In this document: in pieces, positions 1 to 8,820 of the stretch
How positions within the stretch are numbered: position 1 is the stretch's first letter
Layout: each line of letters starts with the position of its first letter
Assembly (NCBI RefSeq): GCF_014898075.1
Contig: NZ_CP062976.1
Location: forward strand, 1,798,001-1,862,000
Length of the DNA stretch: 64,000 nucleotides
Reading direction: 5' to 3'
DNA from: Neisseria yangbaofengii
GTDB lineage: Bacteria; Pseudomonadota; Gammaproteobacteria; Burkholderiales; Neisseriaceae
Notes under the pieces: generated by a model
Told to the model about the DNA's origin: nothing
What the model saw: the letters and a program-made list of their open reading frames with translations, nothing else
The model's database searches: none
Made by a program: the position numbers and the translations under genes

Positions 1-112
1 AAGGCTCACCATAGCATTGTGCATTCAGCCACACGCAATGGTTGTAAACATGGGCTTTGTATGGCACGAATCCTCGTTCGTGTCGCGAAAGGTGCAATAT
101 AAAACAGCATGA
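1..112. other. left-edge segment with no supported gene
   Basis: I see no convincing coding signal here. Reading frames that cross it on the plus strand are antisense shadows of tatD. It may hold the 3' flank of a gene outside the window. Confidence 0.4.
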
Positions 113-910
113 TTATTTTAAGTCGGTAGGCCTAGCCGTTTGTTTAAGCAATTTTGAAATATTTTCTTCAGTTTTACAAGCAGTTTCTGCCAAATCGACC
201 CCGCTTAATTCTGCCGCAATTTCCGCAATCCGCCGCACATTGGCGGGCGTGTTGGTTTCGTTGTGCAACATAAACGGGCTGTCGGTTTCCAACACCATAT
301 CGTGCCAAGCCAGTTTCGCCACCACCTGCCGCACTTTTTTCGCCTTCGGATTCAATAAAAGCGAGCCTATGCCGATTTTAAAGCCGCAATGCAGCAAAAT
401 CCGCGCCTCTTCCACGCTGCCGGAAAACGCATGCACTATGCCGCCTTGGGTAAAACCGGTGCGCTTTGCCGCATCGGCAATCGCGGCCGTGGCTTTGACA
501 TTATGCACAATCACCGGCCTTTGCAATCTTTGCGCCAATTCAAGCTGGCGGCGGAATGTTTCGATTTGCCGCTGCTTTTGCGTTTCAGACGGCCTGTTTA
601 CCAGAAAATCCAAGCCGGTTTCGCCCACCCATGCTTGCGGATATTGCAACAATAAGCATTCGAGTTCGGCAAAATCCTGCGGCGCGGCGGCTTCGGCAAA
701 CCACGGATGAATGCCCAAAGCGATGTGGACACGCGGTTCAAACGGTGTGTTCATCTCTAATAATTGCACCACATCCGCCCAATCGCTGCGCTGGGTGGCG
801 GGCACGATAAAGCGCATCACGCCCTGCTCGGCCGCCTGCGCCAAAATTTCGGGCAAACGGTCGCGTAAGGCGGGATCGGCAAGGTGGCAATGGCTGTCGG
901 TAAAATTCAT
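113..910 (-). CDS. tatD: TatD-family metal-dependent hydrolase/DNase
   Basis: Predicted 265-residue TIM-barrel metal-dependent hydrolase of the TatD/YcfH family, cytoplasmic; family members are 3'-5' DNases or related hydrolases. The N-terminus carries the metal-binding SHCHLA motif at residues 6-11. Further family signatures are GIHPWF near residue 87, a GETGLDF block near residue 116 and the late LETDSPFM motif. Length matches the family. The ATG at 910 is the first in frame and begins directly at the conserved MNFTDSHCH. It lies just upstream of ansA's terminator-like uptake-sequence pair, so the two genes are probably separate transcripts. Which TatD paralogue it is cannot be settled from sequence alone. 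Confidence 0.9.
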   Translation of the reverse strand: MNFTDSHCHLADPALRDRLPEILAQAAEQGVMRFIVPATQRSDWADVVQLLEMNTPFEPRVHIALGIHPWFAEAAAPQDFAELECLLLQYPQAWVGETGLDFLVNRPSETQKQRQIETFRRQLELAQRLQRPVIVHNVKATAAIADAAKRTGFTQGGIVHAFSGSVEEARILLHCGFKIGIGSLLLNPKAKKVRQVVAKLAWHDMVLETDSPFMLHNETNTPANVRRIAEIAAELSGVDLAETACKTEENISKLLKQTARPTDLK

Positions 911-914
911 CGTT

Positions 915-962
915 AGGCCGTCTGAAAAGATATTTGTATTGGAAAACCGTTTCAGACGGCCT
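915..962. terminator. inverted DUS pair between tatD and ansA
   Basis: AGGCCGTCTGAA at 915-926 faces its reverse complement at 951-962 and can form a 12-bp stem. The distal arm also contains the ansA stop codon (TGA at 952-954), so the uptake sequence doubles as the gene's last codons and probable terminator. Confidence 0.65.
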
Positions 963-1956
963 CAAGCAAACCGAGCGAGTGTAAAGTTTGCTGCACCGTA
1001 CCGGCACTCCATTGATTCGACACCGCCAAAGTCAACAGCGCGGTGGCGGTTTCCAAATTGCACTTGCCGCCGTTCACCACGCCGGCTTGTCTCAGCGCAC
1101 TGCCTTGTTCATACACCGCGGCCGCGCAACCTTGCGGCACTTGGCTGATATTGAGCAACAAGCCGCCGCGTTCGGTAAAGCTCTGCACGGCTTGGATAAA
1201 TGCGGCATCGCTTGGCGCATTGCCGTGGCCGTAGCTTTGTAAAACCACTGCTTGCGCATCGGTGTGCCACAGGCCGTCTGAAAAATATTGTGCGCTGAAA
1301 CCGGGAATCAGCGTTTGGCCAATCACTTTCGCTTGCGTATCAAGCGATAGGATGTCGAGGCCGTCTGAAACTGATTGGCCGCAGCGCTCAGACAGCCTTG
1401 CCAGCACTTGCCGGCCGGCCGATTGCTGCCATTGCGCGAGTGCGCCGAAATGCGGGTTGTCGAATCCGGCGGCGGTTTGGGTGCTGACTTTGCTGCTGCC
1501 GATAGCGGGAAACACTTTGCCGTTAAACGCAATCAACACTTGCGGCAAGGCCAGTTCGAACGCGGCAACGGCAGTGGCCAAGTTCAGCGGTGCATCGCTG
1601 CCGGGCGCATCATACGGCCATTGTGAGCCGGTCAATATCACCGGTTTATCCAAACCTTGCAAGGCAAGCGCAAGCAGATTGGCCGTGTAGGCCATGGTGT
1701 CGGTGCCGTGTAAAATCAGTATGCCGTCGTATTGCGGGATTTTTTCGGCCAACAATGCCAGCCAGTCGCGCCAATGAGTCAGGTTGACTGCTGATGAGTC
1801 GATTAAAGGTTCGCAAACATGCCAGTCGAACTGAAGGCCGTCTGAAAACGGTTGCAGGGCTTTGCCGGCCAAATCGGTATCGGGACGCAAACCGTTGCTG
1901 CTGCTGCGCATGCCGATGGTGCCGCCGGTGTAGAGAACGAAGATCTTTTGTGTCAT
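952..1956 (-). CDS. ansA: type I (cytoplasmic) L-asparaginase
   Basis: Hydrolyses L-asparagine to aspartate and ammonia. The protein is 334 residues. Both asparaginase signatures are visible: TGGTIGM at residues 10-16 with the first catalytic Thr, and HGTDTMAYTA near residue 93 with the second Thr/Asp pair. No signal peptide is seen, which suits the cytoplasmic class. I placed the start at the ATG at 1956 (MTQKIFVLYTGG) rather than the longer frame to 2031, because that extension runs into a repeat element at 1985-2118. The gene contains three internal uptake cores (near 1269, 1358 and 1833) and ends inside a fourth, so the last residues Glu-Ala-Val-stop are encoded by the DUS. Confidence 0.9.
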   Translation of the reverse strand: MTQKIFVLYTGGTIGMRSSSNGLRPDTDLAGKALQPFSDGLQFDWHVCEPLIDSSAVNLTHWRDWLALLAEKIPQYDGILILHGTDTMAYTANLLALALQGLDKPVILTGSQWPYDAPGSDAPLNLATAVAAFELALPQVLIAFNGKVFPAIGSSKVSTQTAAGFDNPHFGALAQWQQSAGRQVLARLSERCGQSVSDGLDILSLDTQAKVIGQTLIPGFSAQYFSDGLWHTDAQAVVLQSYGHGNAPSDAAFIQAVQSFTERGGLLLNISQVPQGCAAAVYEQGSALRQAGVVNGGKCNLETATALLTLAVSNQWSAGTVQQTLHSLGLLEAV

Positions 1957-1984
1957 GTGTTTTGCTCGCAAATAAAGGCATCTA

Positions 1985-2118
1985 GAGACCTTTACTCCGG
2001 ATTTGAGCGCAGTTCGGAATGAGAGCGGCACAGAAAGCGCATATATGCCACAAAGACAGACAAGCTTTCGGACAGTGCATACGTAGAAATGTGCCCAAGA
2101 CGGGAATTTTAAAGGTTT
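1985..2118. repeat. MITE-like element, GAGACCTTT termini (diverged copy)
   Basis: Begins GAGACCTTTA and ends TAAAGGTTT. The internal stretch around 2054-2075 (GACAAGCTTTCG) aligns with the element at 13856-13997 in the same orientation. This is a decayed copy of the same about 140-bp non-coding family. Confidence 0.6.
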
Positions 2119-2158
2119 AGGCCGTCTGAAAGCGGTTTCTCATACTTTCAGACGGCCT
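2119..2158. terminator. inverted DUS pair after the EF-hand gene
   Basis: AGGCCGTCTGAA and its reverse complement are separated by about 16 bases. The pair sits directly downstream of the EF-hand gene on the minus strand. Confidence 0.6.
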
Positions 2159-2177
2159 ATTGTAACTATATTTGTGA

Positions 2178-2495
2178 TTATGGTTCAAATCCGGCCTGTT
2201 TCTGCCAAGGCCAGCTTTCGCACGGACTCGTTTTAAAGCCCACGGCATGAATCAATTCGCCGACCTCGATTTTACCGTTGCGGTTGCGGTCAAGCTGTTT
2301 GAACGCGCCGGCATCGCCTGCTTCAAAACCCAAGATTAAGCCGACGGTATCAACATTCGCCCATTCGCCGGCGGTTAATACTCCGTCGCCGTTTTTATCA
2401 TTGGCGTTAATAAATAATTTCGCTGCCAAATCAGGTTCGCATGCTTGCGCGGGTAGCGCTGCGCCCAGCAGCAAAGCCGTTAATATCCATTTCAT
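2178..2495 (-). CDS. small exported EF-hand calcium-binding protein
   Basis: 105 residues. Residues 1-18 form a signal peptide (Lys, a hydrophobic Leu/Ala core, then AQA cleavage site), so the mature protein should be periplasmic. Two EF-hand loops are visible: one starting NDKNGDGVLTAGEW near residue 32 and one reading DRNRNGKIEVGEL near residue 69, each with Asp/Asn at ligand positions and a Glu at position 12. Three or four cysteines flank the domain and could form disulfides. The name rests on the motifs only and no pathway is implied by neighbours. The ATG at 2495 has a GGG-rich ribosome-binding region a few bases upstream. Confidence 0.75.
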   Translation of the reverse strand: MKWILTALLLGAALPAQACEPDLAAKLFINANDKNGDGVLTAGEWANVDTVGLILGFEAGDAGAFKQLDRNRNGKIEVGELIHAVGFKTSPCESWPWQKQAGFEP

Positions 2496-2603
2496 TGCCC
2501 TACTCCCATTGTTCTCTTTACTCGTGACCCGCCATCATGACACAGCTGCCTTTGCCGATGAATCAATATCCTTCAGTGGCAAACTATGCCGATGTATGGC
2601 CGT

Positions 2604-2635
2604 AAAAAAAGCATCTGAACGTCAGATGCTTTTTA
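2604..2635 (-). terminator. rho-independent terminator of the dedA-family gene
   Basis: The stem AAGCATCTGA/TCAGATGCTT has a short loop and a run of T on the minus strand. It lies 23 bases past the stop codon of the DedA-family gene. Confidence 0.8.
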
Positions 2636-2657
2636 ACGGATAAAGTTTCCCAAAGAT

Positions 2658-3341
2658 TCAAATATCGGCTTTGGCCTTTGCTTTGGCAGCTGATGCGGCT
2701 TTGCGCTTTCGGCGCAATTCTGCCAATTTTTCGTGGTAGAAACGGATGCGCCGGCGTTTGCGCCACCAAAACCACAGCAATACGGCAGCGCCAATACCAA
2801 TCACCACAAACAAACCGGATTGGAAACCATGCACTTTCGCCATCAGCCAATCGATGTTGTTCGCGCCATAATCTCCCAGATACACCCATACCGGCACAGA
2901 AACCAAAGCAGCCAAGCCATCCATCATCAAAAAGCGCATGTAGGAAACTTTGCGGCTGATGCCGGCGGTGATGTAAATCGGCGTGCGCAAACCCGGCAGG
3001 AAACGGGCGACAAACAACACCCAGTTGCCGTATTTATCGAATTTTTCCTGCACCTGCGCATAGCGCTTCGGCGTCATCACGCGGGCAATCGGTTTGAATT
3101 GCAGGATTTTGTGTCCCCAAATGCGGCCGGCGGCAAACATACAGCCATCGCCCACTAATACGCCCAACATACCCACCACGACCATGATGTGCACATCGGT
3201 ATAGCCCAGACCGGAAATTACGCCGCCGGTGACTAAGGTTACGTCTTCGGGAATAGGCACACCAAAACCGCATGCCAGCAGCACTAAAAAGACTGCGGCA
3301 TAACCGTATTCAACGAAAAAGGCTTCCAAAAACGCAAACAT
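2658..3341 (-). CDS. DedA-family (SNARE-associated/VTT) inner-membrane protein
   Basis: 227-residue polytopic membrane protein. Members of this family are undecaprenyl-phosphate or phospholipid flippases/transporters important for envelope homeostasis. The family hallmarks are present: the acidic re-entrant motif GVPIPEDVTL near residue 27 and the arginine-proline block RFLPGLRTPIYITAG near residues 112-126. Several hydrophobic helices are followed by a very basic C-terminal tail rich in Arg, Lys and Ala (residues 190-227). I cannot assign a specific DedA paralogue. It is flanked by its own terminator and by uptake sequences, so it is likely monocistronic. Confidence 0.85.
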   Translation of the reverse strand: MFAFLEAFFVEYGYAAVFLVLLACGFGVPIPEDVTLVTGGVISGLGYTDVHIMVVVGMLGVLVGDGCMFAAGRIWGHKILQFKPIARVMTPKRYAQVQEKFDKYGNWVLFVARFLPGLRTPIYITAGISRKVSYMRFLMMDGLAALVSVPVWVYLGDYGANNIDWLMAKVHGFQSGLFVVIGIGAAVLLWFWWRKRRRIRFYHEKLAELRRKRKAASAAKAKAKADI

Positions 3342-3516
3342 CGGCAGGTGGTTCTCATCAGTGAAGTAGTTATTCCGGCAGACCGTTTCAGACGGCCTGA
3401 TATTTGAATGCGGTATTAACCGCCGGTTGAATGCTGCTATTCTACCAATAGATAAGGCCGTCTGAAAGCATAATAAGCCGATTTCATCAAATATTCATTA
3501 AATTAACCGAACGCAA

Positions 3517-3548
3517 CAAAAAAGGCGGCTTGATTCAGCCGCCTTTTG
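3517..3548 (-). terminator. rho-independent terminator of glmM
   Basis: GC-rich stem AAGGCGGCT/AGCCGCCTT with a run of T on the minus strand, 18 bases after the glmM stop. Confidence 0.85.
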
Positions 3549-3565
3549 TCTTGATTACAATGGAA

Positions 3566-4906
3566 TTATTTTTTCGCACCCTGAATCGCTTCAGCAATGC
3601 GTCCGGCACCTTTTTGCGCCCAGTCGGCTTGTCTGGCTTCCACCATTACGCGCACAACAGGCTCGGTACCCGAAGCGCGCAACACCACGCGGCCTTTGCC
3701 TTCCAGCTCTTTTTCCACTTCAGCCAACACGTTTTTTGACGCTTCCTGCCAGTTTTGGCCTTTTTGGATGCGCACGTTAATCATGGTTTGCGGGAACGGC
3801 TGCCAATCGGCGCACACCGTAGCCAAATCCTGACCTAAAATGCGCAATGCGGCCAATACCTGCAAAGCCGAAATCAGGCCGTCGCCGGTATTGTGCTTGT
3901 CCATGCACAAAATATGGCCGCTGGCTTCGCCGCCGATTAACCAGCCGCGTTGGTGCAATTGTTCCAACACATAGCGGTCGCCCACTTTGGCGCGGCAGAA
4001 GTTCACGCCTTGCTCGTTCAGGGCAATTTCCATCGCCATGTTGGTCATCACAGTACCGACCACGCCGCCGATTTCAATGCCTTCGCGCGCACGGGCTTTA
4101 GCGATAACATAAATCAGACTGTCGCCATCATACACTTTACCGTTTTTGTCGACCATCATCAGGCGGTCGCCGTCGCCATCCAAGGCGACGCCGTAATCGG
4201 CTTCATTTTGCAACACAGCGGCTTGCAGGGTTTTGGTGTGGGTGGCACCACATTTTTCATTGATGTTGTAACCATTTGGCTCTGCACCGATGGAAATCAC
4301 TTTTGCACCCAATTCGTGGAACACTTTCGGCGCCACATCGTAGCCCGCGCCGTTGGCGGTATCCACCACCAATTTCAGGCCGCGCAAATCCAAGTTGGCC
4401 GGGAAAGTCGATTTGCAAAATTCGATGTAGCGGTCATCGGCGCCATTAATGCGGCGCGCGCGGCCAAGCTTGTCAGACGGCAACGTTTTCATTTCCTGAT
4501 CGATTTTGGCTTCGATTTCCAACTCGATTTCATCAGAAAGCTTCACGCCGCCTTCGGCAAAGAATTTGATACCGTTGTCGGAATAGACATTGTGTGACGC
4601 GGAAATCATCACACCGGCCGACAAACGCAAAGCGCGAGTGAGATAAGCCACGCCCGGGGTCGGCAGCGGGCCGGTTTGAATCACATTGACACCGGCTGCG
4701 GTGAAACCGGCAATCAGCGCCGCTTCCAGCATATAACCGGAAATGCGGGTGTCTTTACCGATTAACACGGTCGGTTTCTGCTCGGCATCATGTTGCACCA
4801 GCACCTGACCGGCGGCATAGCCCAGTTTCAACACAAATTCAGGAGTAATCGGAAATTGACCCACTTCACCGCGCACACCGTCGGTACCAAAATATTTTTT
4901 TGCCAT
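3566..4906 (-). CDS. glmM: phosphoglucosamine mutase
   Basis: Converts glucosamine-6-phosphate to glucosamine-1-phosphate on the way to UDP-GlcNAc, for peptidoglycan and LOS. The protein is 446 residues, as in the family. It begins [16 protein letters not shown] and carries the active-site phosphoserine loop ISASHN near residue 100, the metal-binding DGDGDR near residue 242, and the sugar/phosphate motifs GEASGH and RASGTEP. The start at 4906 is preferred over a longer frame to 4927 because GGAG lies 8 bases upstream and the family begins at MAKKYFG. It follows folP on the same strand about 150 bases away, the common folP-glmM order, with an uptake-sequence pair in the gap. Confidence 0.95.
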   Translation of the reverse strand: MAKKYFGTDGVRGEVGQFPITPEFVLKLGYAAGQVLVQHDAEQKPTVLIGKDTRISGYMLEAALIAGFTAAGVNVIQTGPLPTPGVAYLTRALRLSAGVMISASHNVYSDNGIKFFAEGGVKLSDEIELEIEAKIDQEMKTLPSDKLGRARRINGADDRYIEFCKSTFPANLDLRGLKLVVDTANGAGYDVAPKVFHELGAKVISIGAEPNGYNINEKCGATHTKTLQAAVLQNEADYGVALDGDGDRLMMVDKNGKVYDGDSLIYVIAKARAREGIEIGGVVGTVMTNMAMEIALNEQGVNFCRAKVGDRYVLEQLHQRGWLIGGEASGHILCMDKHNTGDGLISALQVLAALRILGQDLATVCADWQPFPQTMINVRIQKGQNWQEASKNVLAEVEKELEGKGRVVLRASGTEPVVRVMVEARQADWAQKGAGRIAEAIQGAKK

Positions 4907-5058
4907 GGAGATTGCTCCGTTATTCAAAAGTAAGAAAAATTATAAAAGAAATAGATGGCCCGACAGGCAAAATCCGCCTAACGCGGTTAGATGCCGTCTG
5001 AAAGGTATGGTTTCATGACACTTGTATTTCAGGCGGCTTCAAGGTCTTTACCAATCGT

Positions 5059-5904
5059 TTAAACACCTAATGCCCGCCATACTTTCAACGCATCCGCGGT
5101 GGCTTTCACATCATGCACACGGATAATCTGCGCACCGCGCGCCACCGACGCCAATGCCGCCGCCACACTGCCGTGAACGCGTTCGGACGGCGTATTCTCG
5201 CCGGTTAATTCGCCAATCATGCGTTTGCGCGACACGCCAATCAGCATCGGCAAACCGGCGGCCTGCATCAATTCGGGCAAGTGGCGCATCAAGGCGATAT
5301 TGTGTTGCAGCGTTTTGCCGAAACCGAAACCCGGATCAAGCGTGATGCGTTCGGCGGCAATCCCTGCTTGGACACACGCCGCCACGCGTTCATTCAAATA
5401 ACGCGCTACTTCACCGACCACATCTTGATACTGCGGATTATCCTGCATGTTTTCCGGCAACCCCTGCATGTGCATAAGGCAGATACCGATGCCGGGATAA
5501 CGTGCCAATACATCCACCGCGCCTTCGTCAGTCAATGCGGCCACATCATTGATGATGTCCACACCGCCTTGCGCCAAAGCCTGCTGCATCACCGAAGCGC
5601 GGCGCGTATCCAAACTCACCGGCACATTCCATTTACCGATTTCCGCCAACACCGGCTGCACGCGCTGCCATTCTTCTTCCGGCGATACAAAATCCGAACC
5701 CGGACGCGTGGATTCGCCGCCAATATCGAGAATATCGGCGCCGTCTTTCAACAGCCGATCGGCGTGTTGCAAGGCCGTCCGAACATTTTGCGAATAAGTG
5801 CCGCCGTCTGAAAACGAATCCGGCGTTAGGTTCACAATCCCCATGATCTTCGGCTCGGCCAAATTAATCTTGAAACGTCCTGCCTGCCAAATGGTTTGCG
5901 TCAT
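5059..5904 (-). CDS. folP: dihydropteroate synthase
   Basis: Condenses p-aminobenzoate with hydroxymethyldihydropterin pyrophosphate in folate synthesis; it is the sulfonamide target. 281 residues, TIM barrel. Signatures are [15 protein letters not shown] near residue 21, the [10 protein letters not shown] motif near residue 60, NDVAAL near residue 118 and the C-terminal RVHDV. Residues GFGFGKT near 193 form part of the substrate site. It is upstream of glmM on the same strand, so co-transcription is plausible. In Neisseria this gene is known to vary through transformation-mediated recombination, but I cannot judge resistance alleles here. Confidence 0.95.
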   Translation of the reverse strand: MTQTIWQAGRFKINLAEPKIMGIVNLTPDSFSDGGTYSQNVRTALQHADRLLKDGADILDIGGESTRPGSDFVSPEEEWQRVQPVLAEIGKWNVPVSLDTRRASVMQQALAQGGVDIINDVAALTDEGAVDVLARYPGIGICLMHMQGLPENMQDNPQYQDVVGEVARYLNERVAACVQAGIAAERITLDPGFGFGKTLQHNIALMRHLPELMQAAGLPMLIGVSRKRMIGELTGENTPSERVHGSVAAALASVARGAQIIRVHDVKATADALKVWRALGV

Positions 5905-5997
5905 GAATCTTTCCCTATCTCAAACGGCTACACATAAACGCAGTATTATAACAGGCCGTCTGAAAGGGTTAAATATTCCGACGGCTTAACAATACAA

Positions 5998-6026
5998 TTG
6001 TCAACAATCTTTGTTTATGCCAAAAT
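5998..6026 (+). promoter_or_regulatory. predicted sigma-70 promoter of the aminotransferase gene
   Basis: TTGTCA at 5998-6003, a 17-base spacer, and CAAAAT at 6021-6026 preceded by an extended TG at 6018-6019. It lies about 50 bases ahead of the chosen start. Confidence 0.45.
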
Positions 6027-6079
6027 CCAGTCCATCAAAACCTATCCGCCCTATTTTCTTGAGATTCAAAGGAAACATC

Positions 6080-7291
6080 ATGTACCAGCACATCGAATTC
6101 TATCCCGGCGACCCGATTCTGAGTCTGGTCGAAGTGTACAACAACGATGCCCGCCCGGGAAAAGTCAATTTAGGCATCGGCATTTATTTTGACGATGAAG
6201 GCAAAATGCCGGTATTACAATCGGTACGTCAGGCGGAAGTAAGACGTGCAGCCGAACCACGCACCAGCCCTTACCTGCCGATGGAAGGCTTGGCTGCGTA
6301 TCGCGAAGCGGTGCAGCATTTATTGTTTGGCAAAGACCATCCGGCTGTGAAAGACAAGCGTATCGCCACCATCCAAACCTTGGGCGGCTCGGGGGCATTA
6401 AAAATCGGCGCTGATTTTATCCGCCGCTGGTTTCCCGATGCGAAAGCCTATGTCAGCGACCCGACTTGGGAAAACCACAAAAGCATTTTTGAAGGCGCGG
6501 GCTTTGAAGTCGGCACATATCCCTATTACGCCCCGGCCACCATCGGCGTGAAATTTGATGAAATGGCGGCTTTTTTTAAAACGCTGCCGCCAAACAGCGT
6601 GCTGATTCTGCATCCGTGCTGCCAAAATCCGACCGGCGTGGACATGACCGAAGCGCAATGGGATAACGTGTTGGATGTGATTCGGGCGCGCGGTTTGATT
6701 GCATTTATGGACATTGCCTATCAAGGCTTCGGCGAAGATTTGGACAACGATGCCTACGCCATCCGCAAAGCCGCCGACATGGGTTTGCCGCTGTTTGTCA
6801 GCAATTCGTTTTCGAAAAACTTATCACTTTACGGCGAACGCGTCGGCGGCCTGAGCGTGGTTTGCCCGACGCAGGAAGAAGCAGAATTGGTGTTCGGCCA
6901 ATTGAAATTCACCGTGCGCCGCATTTATTCCAGCCCTGCCGCCCACGGCGCATATATCGCCGCCGATGTAATGAACACGCCGGAATGGTTTGCGTTATGG
7001 CAAAGCGAAGTATATGGCATGCGCGACCGCATCCGTGCCATGCGCCAACGTTTGTATGAAGTCTTGAGCACAAAAATTCCGGATAAGGATTTCAGCTACT
7101 TCATCAAGCAGCGCGGCATGTTCAGCTACACCGGCTTAACCGAAGCGCAAGTGACCCGTTTGCGCGAAGAATTCGGCGTGTATCTCTTAGCTTCCGGCCG
7201 CATGTGCGTGGCAGGATTGAATCCGAGCAATGTCGAATACGTAGCTGACGCCTTTGCCGAAGTATTAAAACAAGGCGATAATTTGAAGTAA
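6080..7291 (+). CDS. tyrB: aromatic amino acid/aspartate aminotransferase
   Basis: PLP-dependent class I aminotransferase of 403 residues that transfers amino groups between aspartate or aromatic amino acids and 2-oxoglutarate. The PLP lysine lies in SNSFSKNLSLYGERVGG near residue 247, with the family Asn/Asp/Tyr residues in HPCCQNPTGVD and DIAYQGFG. The C-terminal RMCVAGLNPSN holds the substrate-binding arginine region. I chose the ATG at 6080 (MYQHIEFYPGDPI) because AAGGA precedes it and the family begins there; the frame extends upstream to 6011. The exact split between aspC and tyrB cannot be settled from sequence alone, so the symbol is tentative. Confidence 0.88.
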   Translation: MYQHIEFYPGDPILSLVEVYNNDARPGKVNLGIGIYFDDEGKMPVLQSVRQAEVRRAAEPRTSPYLPMEGLAAYREAVQHLLFGKDHPAVKDKRIATIQTLGGSGALKIGADFIRRWFPDAKAYVSDPTWENHKSIFEGAGFEVGTYPYYAPATIGVKFDEMAAFFKTLPPNSVLILHPCCQNPTGVDMTEAQWDNVLDVIRARGLIAFMDIAYQGFGEDLDNDAYAIRKAADMGLPLFVSNSFSKNLSLYGERVGGLSVVCPTQEEAELVFGQLKFTVRRIYSSPAAHGAYIAADVMNTPEWFALWQSEVYGMRDRIRAMRQRLYEVLSTKIPDKDFSYFIKQRGMFSYTGLTEAQVTRLREEFGVYLLASGRMCVAGLNPSNVEYVADAFAEVLKQGDNLK

Positions 7292-7297
7292 ATCAAA

Positions 7298-7333
7298 AGG
7301 CCGTCTGAAAACACTTCTTTTTTCAGACGGCCT
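7298..7333. terminator. inverted DUS pair terminator after tyrB
   Basis: AGGCCGTCTGAA and its complement enclose a T-rich loop, starting 6 bases past the aminotransferase stop. Confidence 0.7.
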
Positions 7334-7350
7334 CTTACATAATAACCCTT

Positions 7351-7426
7351 TGGCGCACCCGACTGGGATCGAACCAGCGACCTTCAGCTTCGGAAACTGA
7401 TGCTCTTCCAACTGAGCTACGGGTAC
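7351..7426 (-). tRNA. tRNA-Arg (anticodon CCG)
   Basis: Read on the minus strand, a 76-base cloverleaf starts GTACCCG and ends CGGGTGCG plus an encoded CCA. The D-arm is AGCTCAGTTGGAAGAGC. The anticodon loop TTCCGAA sits on a stem TCAGT/GCTGA, giving CCG. The T-arm GGTTCGATCC is canonical. The acceptor stem pairs over seven bases with one G-T pair. Confidence 0.93.
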
Positions 7427-7602
7427 GGAAAAACGTAAGATTAACTGAAATTTCGATGTTTGGCAAAATTAATGTGCCAAGTGAATTAAAGGCTACACAC
7501 GGCAACAAAACCCAATCTTACTAATATCGTATATTTTACAAATCCTTAGCTCAACCAATATTTTTATTTTTAAAGTTTTTTGCAGAATTTCGAGCGGATA
7601 GA

Positions 7603-7631
7603 TTGGAAAGCACCTGTTAATTCAGTATAAT
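7603..7631 (+). promoter_or_regulatory. predicted sigma-70 promoter of cytochrome c5 gene
   Basis: TTGGAA at 7603-7608, a 17-base spacer and a perfect TATAAT at 7626-7631. This predicts a leader of about 75 bases before the cytochrome gene. The rest of the gap 7427-7602 is AT-rich with no other feature seen. Confidence 0.65.
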
Positions 7632-7712
7632 CCAGCAAAATATTGTTAATTCCGTTTAACAAACCAAATATAACCTTATAGCACAACCTAACCTAACGGC
7701 GAGGCCTACCAA

Positions 7713-8555
7713 ATGAAACAACTCAGTAACAGCAAAGCCCAAGGCTCAGCATTGTTCACTCTTGTAAGCGGTATCGTTATTTTGCTCGCGACCGTATTCT
7801 TCTTCATCAAGCTGGCCGGCAGCGCATCATTCGGCGATGTCGACCAAACCACCGAATCAGCCACCCAAACCCGTATTCAGCCGACCGGCCAAATTGTTTT
7901 GGGCGACGGCATTCCGGTAGGCGAACGCCAAGGCGAAGCTATCTTTAATAAAATCTGTATCCAATGTCACGCATCTGACAGCAATGTACCGAATGCGCCT
8001 AAATTGGAAAACAACGCCGCATGGGCACCGCGCATTGCACAAGGTTTCGACACCCTGTTCAACCACGCGCTTAACGGCTTCAACGCTATGCCTGCCAAAG
8101 GCGGCGCAGCCGACTTGACCGACCAAGAATTGAAACGTGTAATCGTATTTATGGCCAACAAATCAGGCGGTTCTTTCCCCAACCCTGATGAAAGTGCTGC
8201 CGCACCTACCGAAGCTGCTGCTTCAGATGCTGCGCCTGTCGAAGGCGAAGCCGCTGCCGCACCTGCAGAAGCCGCTCCTGCTGCCGAAACTGCCGCACCA
8301 GCCGCTGCCGGTGTTGACGGTAAAGCAGTTTACGACGGTTTGTGCATGGCCTGTCACGCTTCAGGCGTAGCCGGTGCACCTAAAGTAGGCAATGCTGCTG
8401 ATTGGAAAGAACGCTTGGCACAGGGTAAAGACACTTTGTACAAACACTCAATCGAAGGCTTTACCGGTAAAAAAGGCATGATGCCTGCTAAAGGCGGCAA
8501 TCCTTCATTGACCGATGACGAAATCAAAGCTGCTGTCGATTACATGACTAAATAA
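7713..8555 (+). CDS. cycB: membrane-anchored di-haem cytochrome c5
   Basis: 280 residues. An uncleaved-looking N-terminal membrane anchor (residues 16-38, hydrophobic) is followed by two homologous class I cytochrome domains. The haem attachment motifs are CIQCH near residue 85 and CMACH near residue 212. Each is followed by an axial methionine in an MPAKGG motif, near residues 130 and 257. An Ala/Pro/Glu-rich linker (about residues 150-200) joins the domains. In Neisseria, two-domain cytochrome c5 passes electrons from the bc1 complex to cbb3 oxidase and to nitrite reductase, in the periplasm. Identification rests on the tandem architecture. A clear promoter precedes it and a strong terminator follows. 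Confidence 0.88.
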   Translation: MKQLSNSKAQGSALFTLVSGIVILLATVFFFIKLAGSASFGDVDQTTESATQTRIQPTGQIVLGDGIPVGERQGEAIFNKICIQCHASDSNVPNAPKLENNAAWAPRIAQGFDTLFNHALNGFNAMPAKGGAADLTDQELKRVIVFMANKSGGSFPNPDESAAAPTEAAASDAAPVEGEAAAAPAEAAPAAETAAPAAAGVDGKAVYDGLCMACHASGVAGAPKVGNAADWKERLAQGKDTLYKHSIEGFTGKKGMMPAKGGNPSLTDDEIKAAVDYMTK

Positions 8556-8573
8556 TCCTGCCATGATTTAAGT

Positions 8574-8611
8574 CTAAAAAATGCACTGTTTTCGCGGTGC
8601 ATTTTTTTTAT
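8574..8611 (+). terminator. rho-independent terminator of the cytochrome c5 gene
   Basis: A-rich flank, AATGCAC/GTGCATT stem with a short loop, then eight T, about 20 bases past the stop. Confidence 0.85.
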
Positions 8612-8659
8612 TTCTGCAACTTCATTTAAGTGCATTGCAAGGCCATTTTTAAAACATGA

Positions 8660-8764
8660 TATAGTGGATTCACTTTAAAATAGGACAAGGCGGTGAGCCA
8701 AAGACAGTAAGATAATACGGCCGGGCGAACCAACGCCGTACTATTTTAAAGTGGATTCACTATA
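8660..8764. repeat. Correia-type element (105 bp)
   Basis: Ends are 24-base imperfect inverted repeats starting TATAGTGGATTCACTTTA, differing at two positions, with TA at each edge. The interior carries the family's GGACAAGGCGGTGAGCC and GCCGTACTATT segments. This is a short-form Correia repeat enclosed element. Correia ends are known to be able to supply promoters or RNase III sites. Confidence 0.88.
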
Positions 8765-8766
8765 AA

Positions 8767-8798
8767 AGGCCGTCTGAAAACATATTTTCAGACGGCCT
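8767..8798. terminator. inverted DUS pair after the DAHP-synthase-like gene
   Basis: AGGCCGTCTGAA and its complement form the stem. It lies between the Correia element and the 3' end of the minus-strand gene at 8821. Confidence 0.7.
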
Positions 8799-8820
8799 TT
8801 ATTTTTATTCAAATAGAAAA

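Noticed and set aside
57-710. 217-codon plus-strand frame at the left edge
   Set aside because: Antisense to tatD, with codon use typical of a shadow frame.
1957-2031. N-terminal extension of ansA to 2031
   Set aside because: It runs into a repeat element, and the family starts at the MTQKIFVLYTGG segment.
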